From positions 27,187-91,186 of the forward strand of contig JADZDP010000006.1 in the NCBI GenBank assembly GCA_020850995.1: a stretch of 64,000 nt of DNA, written 5' to 3'. The notes below the pieces were generated by a model that was given only the letters and a program-made list of their open reading frames with translations, searched no databases and was not told the origin of the DNA. Source of the DNA: Deltaproteobacteria bacterium (GTDB lineage Bacteria > Myxococcota > UBA727 > VGSZ01). A program made the translations under genes and the position numbers. Positions within the stretch are counted from its first letter, which is position 1, and each line of letters opens with the position of its first letter. This document shows positions 16,473-27,031 of this stretch, one piece after another.

Positions 16473-17225
16473 TCAGGAGCGCTCGCTGACGAGCGTGTCG
16501 GTGCCGCGCGCCGAGTTGAGCGCGTTGCCGCTCTCGACGAGCTTCTTCCCCGCCTCTTGCAGGAGCGCGCCAGTGCCGTCGAGGCCGAGCTTTGCGGCCT
16601 CGAGCGCCACGCGCGCGGCGTCGACGGCGCCGGCGGCAGCGTGCTGCGCCACACCCGAGCCCGCCTCGGCGGCAGCGTCGGCCATGTGCTCGGCAGCCTT
16701 GAGGAGCTTCTTGGCGGCGCTCTTGAGGTTGCCGCCGCTCTCGACGAGGTCGGCCAGGGCCGCCGTGAGCGCCTTGGACGCCAGGTCGAAGTGCTCCTTC
16801 GAGCGGGCCATGAGCTTCTCCGACAGCGGCGGGTCCGCGTCGTCGCGGGCGAGCTCGCTCACCACCGTCTGCGGTCCGCCGCCGATCTTCGCGAGGAAGT
16901 TGCCCACCGTGATGAGGGCGCGCCCGAGGTGTTGGAGCGCCGCGCCCAGGAGGTCGCCGATGCCCTCGGCGGCAGCCACCATGGCGCCGGCGGCGGCGTA
17001 GGCCGCGCCCTGCAGCGCGTGACCGGCGGCGCGCGCGCCGTCCAGCGCCGCGTCGCGCCCCAGCGCGGCGGCGGTGCCGGTGTCGACCAGGGCCTCGCCC
17101 ACGTGCTCGAGCGCCTTCTGCGCGTCGAGCGCCGATTGGCGCAGCTCGGCGCTACCGGACTCGCGCAGGCGATCGGCGGTCTGGGCCATGCGCTCGGGCA
17201 GCTTGGGCGGGACCTTCTCCGGCAT
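16473..17225 (-). CDS. Ala-rich amphipathic protein, paralogue of next gene
   Basis: This is a 250-residue protein with ATG at 17225. There is no signal peptide. Almost the whole chain is helical and Ala-rich, with small-residue (glycine-zipper-like) segments around residues 65-115 (GAAYAAAGAMVAAAEG) and amphipathic helices later. The C-terminus reads GALLQEAGKKLVESGNALNSARGTDT, nearly the same as in the upstream gene product. The composition recalls lipid-surface or phasin-like proteins. It is the last gene of the SCP2 operon, after a strong hairpin, so its expression may be lower than that of its paralogue. Family unrecognised. Confidence 0.75.
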   Translation of the reverse strand: MPEKVPPKLPERMAQTADRLRESGSAELRQSALDAQKALEHVGEALVDTGTAAALGRDAALDGARAAGHALQGAAYAAAGAMVAAAEGIGDLLGAALQHLGRALITVGNFLAKIGGGPQTVVSELARDDADPPLSEKLMARSKEHFDLASKALTAALADLVESGGNLKSAAKKLLKAAEHMADAAAEAGSGVAQHAAAGAVDAARVALEAAKLGLDGTGALLQEAGKKLVESGNALNSARGTDTLVSERS

Positions 17226-17267
17226 GCGTCACCTGTGCGAGGGGAGACTCGGGATCATCAAACGACA

Positions 17268-17304
17268 AGAGCCGCCCCCTCACGCACGGCGAGGGAGCGG
17301 CTCT
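17268..17304 (-). terminator. intra-operon hairpin terminator
   Basis: On the minus strand AGAGCCGCTCCCTC and GAGGGGGCGGCTCT pair over 14 positions with one mismatch and a 9-base loop, followed by TTGTCGTTTGA. It sits between the two paralogous genes, so it is either the terminator of the first or an attenuator setting their expression ratio. Confidence 0.65.
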
Positions 17305-17315
17305 CGGCAGCCCAC

Positions 17316-18149
17316 TCAGGCCGGCTGCACGCGCGTGTCGGTGCCACGGGCGCTGTTCATGGCGTTGCCCGCCACGATCAGGCCCTTGCCCGCCGCCTGC
17401 AGCGCCGCGCCCGCGGCGTCGGTGCCGAGCTCGGCGTACTTGACGGCCTGGTCGACGACCTTGACCGCCACCTGCGCCAGCTCCACGGCCTTCTCGGCGA
17501 TCTCGATGACGGCGGCGTCGCCGAAGTTCTTGGCGGCCTTGAGCGTCTCGACGGCGGCGTCGAGCGTGTTCTTGGCGGCCTTGCCGAGCTCCGCGCCCGC
17601 GAGCACGCCGTTGGCCACGGCGCCACCGAGGTGGTTCAGGCCCTCCATGTAGCTGTTGGCGGCGAGGCGGTACTGGTCGCCCGAGTACTTCAGCAGGTCG
17701 TCGGCCCAGGTCTTGGCGAACTTGTCGCCGGCGATGTCGCTGCAGGTGTACTGGCGGCCACCGATGTCCGCGGCCTTGCGGGCCTCGCCGCCGACGGCGA
17801 CCAGGAATCGCCCGAAGAACTGGACGGCGCGCGCGAGCACGTTGGTGGTCACCTCGGCAGCGGCGGCCACGCCGGCCGCGCCGCCGGCCGCGGTGCCGGC
17901 CACGATGTGCGCGGTGCCCGCCACGCCATAGCCACCGGCCATGATGACGTTGGCGCCGGCGCCGAGCACGTGGTTGGCAGCCTCTGCGAGGTTGTCGGCC
18001 ACGTTGCCGAGCTCCTTGCCCGCGTCCTTGAGGTCCTTGACGGCCTTGGCGGCCTCTTTCTTGCCGGCTTGGTCGAGCTTGTTCTCGGTAGAGGCGAGGT
18101 CCTTCGAGACGTCGCGCAGGGCGAGGCGGCGATCACTGATGGTAGGCAT
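17316..18149 (-). CDS. Ala-rich amphipathic protein with glycine zipper
   Basis: This is a 277-residue protein with ATG at 18149 and GGAG 8-10 bases upstream. It starts with a charged coiled-coil-like stretch (residues 1-55). A strongly hydrophobic glycine/alanine segment follows at about 60-105 (GAGANVIMAGGYGVAGTAH), then FFGRFLVAVGG and long amphipathic helices (EKAVELAQVAVKVVDQAVKY). It ends GKGLIVAGNAMNSARGTDTRV, the signature shared with the downstream paralogue. No signal peptide is seen and one cysteine is present (residue about 136). It is placed directly after an SCP2-domain gene; lipid binding or coating is an inference. Confidence 0.75.
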   Translation of the reverse strand: MPTISDRRLALRDVSKDLASTENKLDQAGKKEAAKAVKDLKDAGKELGNVADNLAEAANHVLGAGANVIMAGGYGVAGTAHIVAGTAAGGAAGVAAAAEVTTNVLARAVQFFGRFLVAVGGEARKAADIGGRQYTCSDIAGDKFAKTWADDLLKYSGDQYRLAANSYMEGLNHLGGAVANGVLAGAELGKAAKNTLDAAVETLKAAKNFGDAAVIEIAEKAVELAQVAVKVVDQAVKYAELGTDAAGAALQAAGKGLIVAGNAMNSARGTDTRVQPA

Positions 18150-18197
18150 GTGTCTGGCTCCGATGCTTGAGTGCGTGAAGGTGAGGAGGTGGCGGGC

Positions 18198-18557
18198 TCA
18201 GCCCGAGAGGAGGTGGCCAAGCTGGATGAGCTGCTCGGGGTTGCCGCGGAAGCGGACGCGCCCCTCCTGCATGGCCACGGCGGCGTCGAGGCTACCGGTG
18301 GTGAGCTGACGGAACTCGTCGATGCCCATCTCGAGCACGCAGTCCGTCTTCTCCTGGTTGTAGTTGCGGCACACGGCCTCGCCGGCGTTGATGAACCAGC
18401 GGCCGCCGTCTTGGCCGAAGATGTTGATCTCGTAGGTGCCGCTCACCTTCATGCCCTTCTGCTTGTAGGCGCTGAGCACCTTGGGCAGGGCGTCGGAGAA
18501 GAGCTCGGTTGGGCTGACCTTGGTGATGGGCTTGTTGGCTTGGAGCTGAACGGACAT
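18198..18557 (-). CDS. SCP2 sterol-carrier-like protein
   Basis: This is a 119-residue protein with ATG at 18557 and an AAGGAG ribosome site. It matches the SCP2 fold: an N-terminal helix, then beta strands GTYEINIFG and GRWFINAG, DCVLEMGIDEFRQLTTG, and the final hydrophobic helix after AVAMQEGRVRFRGNPEQL. SCP2 domains have a tunnel binding fatty acyl or sterol lipids. It is a stand-alone domain without signal peptide. It leads the leftward operon with two Ala-rich proteins, 48 bp before the next gene. Confidence 0.88.
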   Translation of the reverse strand: MSVQLQANKPITKVSPTELFSDALPKVLSAYKQKGMKVSGTYEINIFGQDGGRWFINAGEAVCRNYNQEKTDCVLEMGIDEFRQLTTGSLDAAVAMQEGRVRFRGNPEQLIQLGHLLSG

Positions 18558-18711
18558 GGGGGTTCTCCTTGGTTCGGTGCAGATAGCGCCAATCGCCAAG
18601 CTTTGGCGAACGTGGCGCCATCTTTTCCCAGGGCTCGGATCCAAGGCGGGGCGCGCCGGAGCGCCTGGCGACTGGTCAGCGAAGTGAATTTTGTTGTATG
18701 CAGCGGCACCT

Positions 18712-19683
18712 ATGACCAGCCCGCCGCGAACCCTTCTTGCGCTCTCGCTCGCCCTCGCCACTCCTGCGCTCGCCCAGGTCGACCCTGCGAAGGCCGCCGA
18801 CAAGTCGAAGCCCGCCGAGGCCGTAGCCGCGCCCCCTGCCGAGCCTGCCAAGGACTTCACGCAGGAGGCCCAGGCCACCCTCGGCGCCCTGTTCAACGAC
18901 GGCAACACCTCGGCGCTGGCGGGCCGCGTGGGCGGCTTCTGGCAGGGGCGCTACCTCGCCCACGGCCTGCGCCTCGATCTGGGGGCCGGCGTCGCCAGCC
19001 TCGCGCAAGACCCCGAAGGCGATCCGGAGGACGGCTTCGATGTGCCGCTCTTCGACCAGAAGAACCCCATGAACACCACGGCGCTCGGCCGCGGGCGCTA
19101 CGACTTCTTCCTCGGGGCCGACGACTCGCTGTTCGGCGCCGCCTTCGCCTTTCACGACTCGGCGGCCAACCTGGCGGCGCGCCTGCGCGGCGAGCTTGGC
19201 TACCGGCACTTCTTCTTCCAAGTGCCGAAGCACGCCTTCTCGGGCGAGGTTGGCCTGGTGTGGACCGTCGACAACGCGCCCTTCGACGGCGACACCAACC
19301 ACGATGGCGCCGTCACGCTGGCAGACGCGTCGCGCTTCGAGGACAGCGGCGGCACGCTCGGCGCGCGCGTCATGCTCGGCTACACCAACGCGCTCATGGA
19401 CAACCTGAGCTACACCGGCTCCATCGAGGTGGTGCCCAACCTCTTCCCCGACGTGGAGGCGCCCTTCGAAGTCACGCGCAGCGACGGCGGCGACGGCAAG
19501 CTGGGCCTGGGCGAGGCCACGGCGGCGGTGTGGAACAACACGCTCACCGCCAACGTGAACGAGCAGCTCGGCATCGGCTTCGCGCTCAGCTTCGCCTACG
19601 ACAACGGCGCCATCGCGCGACGCAACGCCATCGCCAACCACGACGTCGCCGCGTCGTTGCAGCTCACCTACAAGCTCTTCTGA
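18712..19683 (+). CDS. outer-membrane beta-barrel, DUF481-like
   Basis: This is a 323-residue protein. I take the ATG at 18712 because it begins a clean signal peptide (MTSPPRTLLALSLALATPALAQ); a TTG at 18691 is in frame. A Pro/Ala-rich linker follows, then alternating strands (LGALFNDGNTSALAGRVGGFWQGRY, cut here) and a terminal aromatic residue (YKLF), typical of outer-membrane barrels. An Asp-rich loop DGDTNHDGAVTLADASRF looks like a dockerin-type calcium site. It lies 17 bp upstream of an OmpA-type gene, so they probably form a transcription unit. Confidence 0.75.
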   Translation: MTSPPRTLLALSLALATPALAQVDPAKAADKSKPAEAVAAPPAEPAKDFTQEAQATLGALFNDGNTSALAGRVGGFWQGRYLAHGLRLDLGAGVASLAQDPEGDPEDGFDVPLFDQKNPMNTTALGRGRYDFFLGADDSLFGAAFAFHDSAANLAARLRGELGYRHFFFQVPKHAFSGEVGLVWTVDNAPFDGDTNHDGAVTLADASRFEDSGGTLGARVMLGYTNALMDNLSYTGSIEVVPNLFPDVEAPFEVTRSDGGDGKLGLGEATAAVWNNTLTANVNEQLGIGFALSFAYDNGAIARRNAIANHDVAASLQLTYKLF

Positions 19684-19700
19684 ACGCCTTGGGAGTCATC

Positions 19701-21587
<1,887 letters not shown>

Positions 21588-21653
21588 GCGGCCGGCACCG
21601 CCCGAGCGGTCGCGGGCTCGACAGCGAGCGCCCTGGCGTGCCATCACTGGCAC

Positions 21654-22331
21654 ATGCTCGCGCTCGCCTTGCTCTTGGCGGTGTCGCTCGACCTTGATCC
21701 GGAGTTCCAGAAGGCGCTCCAGCACGCCGAGGCGTTCGACTACGACAAGGCCATTCCGCTCTTGCAGTCGGTGGCCGCGCGACCCGCGCTTCCGCCCGGC
21801 GACAAGGCGCAGGCGTTGGCCTGGCTCGGCCTCGTCTATGCCGAGGTGCGCGACGATGCGCGCGCGGCGCTGGCCTTCGAGGACGCCATCATCGCCGACC
21901 CGCTCATCGTGTTGCCGCGCGATGCCTCGCCGAAGACCAAGGGGCTCTTGGAGGACGCGCGCGCCCGCGTGCGCCTGCGCTCGCAAGCCGCGCCGCCCAC
22001 GCCCACGCCCACGCCCACACCCACGCCCACGCCCACGCCCACGCCCACGCCCACGCCCACCCCAACGCCCACGCCCGCGGGCTCGATGCTCGCGCCCATC
22101 GGCATAGGCACCATGGCGGTGGGCGGCGCGCTCGCGCTCACCGGGGGCGTCGTGTGGGGCGTGGGCCTGGCGCTGCTCGGCCAGGCGGAGGCTGAGCCCT
22201 ATCAGTCGGAGGCCGCCAAGCTCGCCGAGCAGAGCGCGGGCGCGCAGATCGCCGGGCAGATCACGCTGGGTGCGGGCGTGCTGGTGGCCGCTGCCGGTGG
22301 CGTGGTGTTCGCCATCGACGCCATGGAGTAG
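21654..22331 (+). CDS. TPR-like membrane protein with Pro-Thr linker
   Basis: This is a 225-residue protein. After a short hydrophobic start (MLALALLLAVSL) comes a TPR-like pair of helices (KALQHAEAFDYDKAIPLLQ, then ALAWLGLVYAEVRDDARAAL). A run of about 13 Pro-Thr pairs from a hexanucleotide repeat follows at residues 115-140. Two hydrophobic segments follow (IGTMAVGGALALTGGVVWGV and ITLGAGVLVAAAGGVVF). Similar small TPR/two-helix proteins accompany kinases and caspase proteins in Myxococcota. Function unknown; the linker length could vary between strains. Confidence 0.75.
   Translation: MLALALLLAVSLDLDPEFQKALQHAEAFDYDKAIPLLQSVAARPALPPGDKAQALAWLGLVYAEVRDDARAALAFEDAIIADPLIVLPRDASPKTKGLLEDARARVRLRSQAAPPTPTPTPTPTPTPTPTPTPTPTPTPTPAGSMLAPIGIGTMAVGGALALTGGVVWGVGLALLGQAEAEPYQSEAAKLAEQSAGAQIAGQITLGAGVLVAAAGGVVFAIDAME
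21996..22075 (+). repeat. (CCCACG)n hexanucleotide tandem repeat
   Basis: About 13 near-perfect copies of CCCACG lie inside the TPR-like gene and encode Pro-Thr pairs. Copy-number changes keep the reading frame, so slippage would only alter linker length. Two imperfect units (CCCACA, CCCAA-containing) mark the edges. Confidence 0.9.
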
Positions 22332-22358
22332 GGCGCGCGCGGCGCGTTTGGGTCGGCG

Positions 22359-23276
22359 ATGGCGCGCACCGATGCACGATCGCATGCAGCCACGGCGACG
22401 CGCTGCTTCACTCCCGCGGCGCAACGGTCGCTCTTGGGCTGGGCGGCGCGCGAGCTGCGCGTCCTGCCCTGGCGTGCCACGCGCGATCCCTGGGCCATCC
22501 TGGTCGCCGAGCTCATGCTGCAGCAGACGCAGGTCGCGCGCGTTGCGCCGCGCTACCGGGCCTTCCTGGCGCGCTTCCCCACGCCCGCCGCATGCGCCCG
22601 GGCCACCGTCGGCGACGTCGTCACCGAGTGGGCAGGGCTCGGCTACAACCGGCGCGCGGTGGCGCTGCACCGCTGCGCGCGCGTGTGCGTGGAAGAGCAC
22701 GGCGGCGCCTTGCCGGCGGCGCTCGAGCCCTTGCACGCCCTGCCCGGCGTCGGGCCCTATACCGCGCGCGCGATCCTGGTGTTCGCCTTCGAGCGCGACG
22801 TCGGTGTGGTCGATACCAACGTGGGCCGGGTGCTGGCGCGCATGCGAGGCGCGCCGTTGGCGCCGGCCCAGGCGCAGGCGGCCGCCGACGCCGCGGTGCC
22901 CAGGGGACGCGCGTGGCTGTGGAATCAGGCGCTCTTCGATCTGGGCGCGCTGACCTGCACCAAGCGCGCGCCCGCGTGCGCGCGTTGTCCGCTGCGCCGC
23001 TCCTGCGCGTGGCGACGCGCCGGGTGCGAGGCCCCTGACCCCGCCGTGGGGTCCGCCGGCGTCAGCGGCGGGCAGTCGCGCTTCGAGGGCTCCGATCGCC
23101 AGGGGCGCGGGCGCCTGGTCGATGCCCTGCGCGCGCGTGGCCACGTCGCGCGCGCGGCGCTGGCGGCGGCGGCGGGCTGGCCGGGCGACGCCCCGCGCGC
23201 GCGCCGCGTGGCGGCGGGGCTCGTCAAGGATGGCCTGGCGGCGAGCGACGGACGCGGCGGCTTGCGCTCGGCCTGA
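22359..23276 (+). CDS. mutY: A/G-specific adenine glycosylase, short form
   Basis: This is a 305-residue HhH-GPD enzyme that removes adenine opposite 8-oxoguanine. Key parts are visible: PWR and ELMLQQTQV with the catalytic glutamate, the helix-hairpin-helix LPGVGPYTARA, the catalytic Asp in GVVDTNV, and a 4Fe-4S cluster CTKRAPACARCPLRRSC matching C-x6-C-x2-C-x5-C. The C-terminal NUDIX-like domain that recognises 8-oxoG in E. coli MutY is missing; instead there is a short region resembling a winged helix (RLVDALRARGHV to GLVKDGL), as in actinobacterial forms. It begins at ATG 22359, 27 bp after the TPR gene. Confidence 0.9.
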   Translation: MARTDARSHAATATRCFTPAAQRSLLGWAARELRVLPWRATRDPWAILVAELMLQQTQVARVAPRYRAFLARFPTPAACARATVGDVVTEWAGLGYNRRAVALHRCARVCVEEHGGALPAALEPLHALPGVGPYTARAILVFAFERDVGVVDTNVGRVLARMRGAPLAPAQAQAAADAAVPRGRAWLWNQALFDLGALTCTKRAPACARCPLRRSCAWRRAGCEAPDPAVGSAGVSGGQSRFEGSDRQGRGRLVDALRARGHVARAALAAAAGWPGDAPRARRVAAGLVKDGLAASDGRGGLRSA

Positions 23277-23278
23277 AG

Positions 23279-25213
23279 CTACTCTCGCATGTCGATGGTG
23301 ATGACCGCCTGCTGCCCGGGCTTGAGCGTCACGTTGCGCGTCTTCACCTTGTCCTCGAAGACGAACTTGACGGTGTAGCTGCCCGCCGGCAGCGCCGTCG
23401 GATCGATGGGCGTGGTGCCGAGCTTCCTGGCGCCGATCGACACCTCGGCCCAGGGTCGCACCCGCACGATCAGCGTGCCGTTTTGCACCGTGCCGTAGTC
23501 GGCGACGCCGTTGGTGACGCTGACCTGCGCCACGCCGCCGGTTTCGGTGTCGACGGCCTGCAGCTGCGTGGTGCCCTTGGCGACCTTGATGCTCCCGGAG
23601 CCCCGCCCCACGCTCTTGTTGGCCTGGCGCCACTGGATGCGCCCGGGCGCCACCGCGCGGATGCTCGGACGCTCATCGCGCCGACCGGCGGCCACGCGCG
23701 GCTCGCTGGCAGCCGGATCGCCGGCAGCTGCGAGCTGCGGGTCGGGCGCGGCGACGGGCGGTGGCGACGCTGCAGCCTTGGCAGGCTCCGCCACGTCGAG
23801 CGTTGGCGGCGCCACGGGGGGCGCCGGCACCGGCTCCACCGCCGGCTGGCCTACGCCGGAGCGCACCGCCACGAACGCCACCGCCAGGCTCACGAGCAAG
23901 CCCGCCGCGGCCGCCCAGGGCAGCACGCGAGGCGTGAAGCTCTTGCTCAGCTCGGCGGTCTTGATGCCCGTGACCGTGCCGCCGGTGGATGGCTCCCTTG
24001 GTGGCGCGGCGTATGGCGAGGGCGGCAGGCCCCCGGGCGGCGTGGTCTCGGGCACCAGGCGCTCGAGGTCGCCGGCGACGCCCGCGTCGACCCGACGCAG
24101 CCAGGTGCTCTCGGGGCGCGCGGCGATGATGGTGAGCACGCTCGGCAGCGGGCTGCCGTCGGCGTCCTGCATCTGCATGGCGCGCGCGGCGAACTGCGCG
24201 GCGGCGCTGTAGCCGGCGGCGGGGCCGAGCATCATCAGCAGCCGATCGGAGAGCTCGGCGGCGGTGGCGATGCGCTTCATGCGCTCCCTCTCGAGGAGCT
24301 GCATGATGATCGCCTCTACGGGCGCTGGGATGAGCGGGTTGAGCTCGCGGGGCCGCGCCGGGGCGCGGCGCAAGATCGCGTCGATGGTCATGGGCTCGGT
24401 GGGCCCGTCGAAGGGCCGCCGCCCGGTGAGCAGCCAGTACATGGTGACGCCGAGCGACCACAAATCGCTGCGCCCGTCGAGCGGCTCGCCGTGCAGCTGT
24501 TCGGGCGACATGAACGGGATCTTGCCTTTCACCTCGCCAGTGCCGGTCTGCTCGTCGATGTCGGTGGACTTGGCGATGCCGAAGTCGAGCACCTTCGAGA
24601 CGCCATCGCGCGTGAGCATGATGTTGTCGGGGCTGACGTCGCGGTGCACCAGCGGCGTGAGCCGGCCGTCGGTGACGAGGTTGTGCGCGTGGTGCAAGCC
24701 GAGCGCGGCGTCGGCGACGGCGCGCAGCGCCACCTCCATGGGCATGCTCTGGCTGGTGGCCCACATGCGGCGCGCCGCGCGGTGCAGCGACACGCCGTCC
24801 AAGAACTCCATGGCGATGAAATAGTCCTTGCCGCGCGGGCCCGTGGCTTCGCCAAGCTCGAAGATCTGCACGATGTTCGGGTGGTTCAAGCGCGCCGCTA
24901 CGCGCGCCTCGCGCAGGAACATGTCGACGAACTTCGGCTCCTCGGCGAGGGAGCGACGGATGCGTTTGACGACGCAGGTCTTCTGGAAGCCCGCCGGACC
25001 ATCCTGCGTGGCCAAGAAGACCTCGGCCATGCCGCCTTTGCCGAGCAGGCCGAGCAGCTTGTAGCGGCCGAGGTGGGTCTCGTCGGCGGGCGCGGCCCCG
25101 GTGTTGGGCGGCACCGACAGCGGACGGGGGATCGAGCCCTCGGCCGCCACCTTCGTGGGCCCGAGATCAACGTCGAAGCCTTCGTCTTGGTTCCCCACGG
25201 CTCGCATGAGCAT
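23279..25213 (-). CDS. membrane Ser/Thr protein kinase with PEGA-like C-terminus
   Basis: This is a 644-residue protein. Residues 50-330 are an active-looking Hanks kinase: GKGGMAEVF, catalytic Lys83, HRD at 190-192, DFG at 210-212 and SPEQ after it. A variable region, one transmembrane segment near 440 (PWAAAAGLLVSLAVAFVAV) and a Pro/Ala linker follow. The extracytoplasmic domain ends in a PEGA-like unit (VSIGARKLGTTPIDP, LPAGSYTVKF), which usually binds surfaces or other proteins. It probably senses an envelope signal. It diverges from glnS across 87 bp. ATG at 25213 with AAGGA upstream; an ATG two codons later is possible. Confidence 0.93.
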   Translation of the reverse strand: MLMRAVGNQDEGFDVDLGPTKVAAEGSIPRPLSVPPNTGAAPADETHLGRYKLLGLLGKGGMAEVFLATQDGPAGFQKTCVVKRIRRSLAEEPKFVDMFLREARVAARLNHPNIVQIFELGEATGPRGKDYFIAMEFLDGVSLHRAARRMWATSQSMPMEVALRAVADAALGLHHAHNLVTDGRLTPLVHRDVSPDNIMLTRDGVSKVLDFGIAKSTDIDEQTGTGEVKGKIPFMSPEQLHGEPLDGRSDLWSLGVTMYWLLTGRRPFDGPTEPMTIDAILRRAPARPRELNPLIPAPVEAIIMQLLERERMKRIATAAELSDRLLMMLGPAAGYSAAAQFAARAMQMQDADGSPLPSVLTIIAARPESTWLRRVDAGVAGDLERLVPETTPPGGLPPSPYAAPPREPSTGGTVTGIKTAELSKSFTPRVLPWAAAAGLLVSLAVAFVAVRSGVGQPAVEPVPAPPVAPPTLDVAEPAKAAASPPPVAAPDPQLAAAGDPAASEPRVAAGRRDERPSIRAVAPGRIQWRQANKSVGRGSGSIKVAKGTTQLQAVDTETGGVAQVSVTNGVADYGTVQNGTLIVRVRPWAEVSIGARKLGTTPIDPTALPAGSYTVKFVFEDKVKTRNVTLKPGQQAVITIDMRE

Positions 25214-25300
25214 ACGGGATCATCCTTGGGGAACCCCGTTGCGAGACAGGCCCTTGAGCGCCGGCGTCGAATGGTCCACACCGACGGTCGAGGTAGGTCT

Positions 25301-27031
25301 ATGTCGTCGACCGTGAAAGCCAGCGCGCCCGCAGCGGAGCCCCGCGAGCAGGGGCCGAATTTCATCGAGGCCATCATCGAGGAAGACAACCGCACGGGCG
25401 TGTATGGCGGTCAGGTGGTCACGCGCTTCCCGCCGGAGCCAAACGGCTACCTACACATCGGCCACGCCAAGTCGATCTGCCTGAATTTCGGCCTCGGCCT
25501 CAAGTACGGCGGGCGCACGCACATGCGCTTCGACGACACCAACCCACTCACCGAGGAGCCGGAGTTCGTCGAGAGCATCCTCGGTGACGTGCGCTGGCTC
25601 GGCTTCGACTGGGGCACGCACCTGCACTACGCCAGCGACTACTTCGAGCAGCTCTACCGCTTCGCCGAGGAGCTCATCAAGCTCGGGCGCGCGTACGTGT
25701 GCTCGCTGACGGCGGAGCAGATCAGCGAGTACCGCGGCGACTTCTTCAAGCCCGGGCGCGACAGCCCGTTTCGCCAGCGCAGCGTCGACGAGAACCTGGC
25801 GCTGTTTCGCGACATGCGCGCGGGCATCTTCCAAGACGGCCAGCACACGCTGCGGCTCAAGATCGACATGAGCGCGGGCAACCCGAACCTGCGCGACCCG
25901 CCCATCTACCGCATCCGCAGGGCGCGCCATCACCGCACCGGCGACGCCTGGTGCATCTACCCGCTCTACGACTACACGCACTGCATCAGCGACGCCATCG
26001 AGGGCATCACGCACTCCATCTGCACCCTCGAGTTCGAGGCGCACCGCGCGCTCTACGATTGGGTGCTGGCCGAGCTCAAGAACATCCCGCCGGGCGCGTC
26101 GGTGGCGCCGCCCCGGGGGAGCCCGAAGCAGATCGAGTTCGGGCGCCTGAACCTCACGTACACGGTCATGTCGAAGCGCAAGCTCTTGCGCCTGGTCAAC
26201 GAGGGCCACGTCGAGGGGTGGGACGACCCGCGCATGCTGACCATCGCCGGGCTGCGGCGCCGCGGCTTCACGCCGGCGTCGGTGCGCAACTTCGCCGCCC
26301 TCATCGGCGTCACCAAGAACGACGCGCCCATCGACATGAGCGTGCTCGAGAACGCCGTGCGCGAGGATTTGAACGCGAGCGCGCCGCGTGCGCTCGCCGT
26401 GCTCAGGCCGCTCAAGGTGGTGCTGGAGAATTGGCCGGCGGGCGACGTGGACCACGTTGACCTCGTCAACCACCCGCTCAAGCCCGAGCTCGGGACGCGC
26501 AAGGTGCCCTTCGGCCGCGAGCTGTACATCGACGCCGAGGACTTCGAGGAGCAGCCGCCCAAGGGCTTCTTCCGCCTGGCGCCGGGCAAGGAGGTGCGCC
26601 TGCGTGGCGCGTACTTCATCACCTGCACCGCGGTGAAGAAAGACGCCGGTGGCAAGGTGGTGGAGCTCACCTGCACCGTGGACCGCGACTCCCGCGGCGG
26701 CGAGGCCAAGGACGGGCGCAAGGTCAAGGGCACCATCCACTGGGTGAGCGCCGCCCACGCCGTCGACGTGCGCGCGCGCCTGTACGATCGGCTGTTCTCG
26801 GTGGAGAACCCCGACGACACGTTCCTCGAGCAGCTCAACCCCCACAGCCTCGACGTCGTGGTGGCCAAGGCCGAGCCCTCGTTGGCCCAGGCCGCGCCGG
26901 GCACGCACGTGCAGCTCGAGCGCGTGGGCTACTTCTTCGCCGACCCCAAAGACAGCAAGCCCGGCGCGCCGGTGTGGAACCGCGTGGTGGGCCTGAAGGA
27001 CTCGTGGTCGAAGGAGAAGAAGAAGGGCTGA
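25301..27031 (+). CDS. glnS: glutaminyl-tRNA synthetase
   Basis: This is a 576-residue class I synthetase charging tRNA(Gln) with glutamine. Landmarks are FPPEPNGYLHIGHAKSI (HIGH-type motif), MRFDDTNP, the GlnRS-specific DYTHCISDAIEGITHS and VMSKRK (KMSKS-type). The C-terminal anticodon-binding beta-barrels follow (residues 345-560). The start is the ATG at 25301; a longer frame upstream crosses the divergent promoter. It overlaps the gatA start by one base (TGATG), so the two are co-transcribed. Confidence 0.97.
   Translation: MSSTVKASAPAAEPREQGPNFIEAIIEEDNRTGVYGGQVVTRFPPEPNGYLHIGHAKSICLNFGLGLKYGGRTHMRFDDTNPLTEEPEFVESILGDVRWLGFDWGTHLHYASDYFEQLYRFAEELIKLGRAYVCSLTAEQISEYRGDFFKPGRDSPFRQRSVDENLALFRDMRAGIFQDGQHTLRLKIDMSAGNPNLRDPPIYRIRRARHHRTGDAWCIYPLYDYTHCISDAIEGITHSICTLEFEAHRALYDWVLAELKNIPPGASVAPPRGSPKQIEFGRLNLTYTVMSKRKLLRLVNEGHVEGWDDPRMLTIAGLRRRGFTPASVRNFAALIGVTKNDAPIDMSVLENAVREDLNASAPRALAVLRPLKVVLENWPAGDVDHVDLVNHPLKPELGTRKVPFGRELYIDAEDFEEQPPKGFFRLAPGKEVRLRGAYFITCTAVKKDAGGKVVELTCTVDRDSRGGEAKDGRKVKGTIHWVSAAHAVDVRARLYDRLFSVENPDDTFLEQLNPHSLDVVVAKAEPSLAQAAPGTHVQLERVGYFFADPKDSKPGAPVWNRVVGLKDSWSKEKKKG

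Noticed and set aside
21996..22075. CRISPR-like array
   Set aside because: The units are contiguous 6-mers without spacers; it is a coding simple repeat.
23483..25300. Upstream extension of the glnS frame
   Set aside because: It is antisense to the Ser/Thr kinase; true glnS similarity starts after the ATG at 25301.
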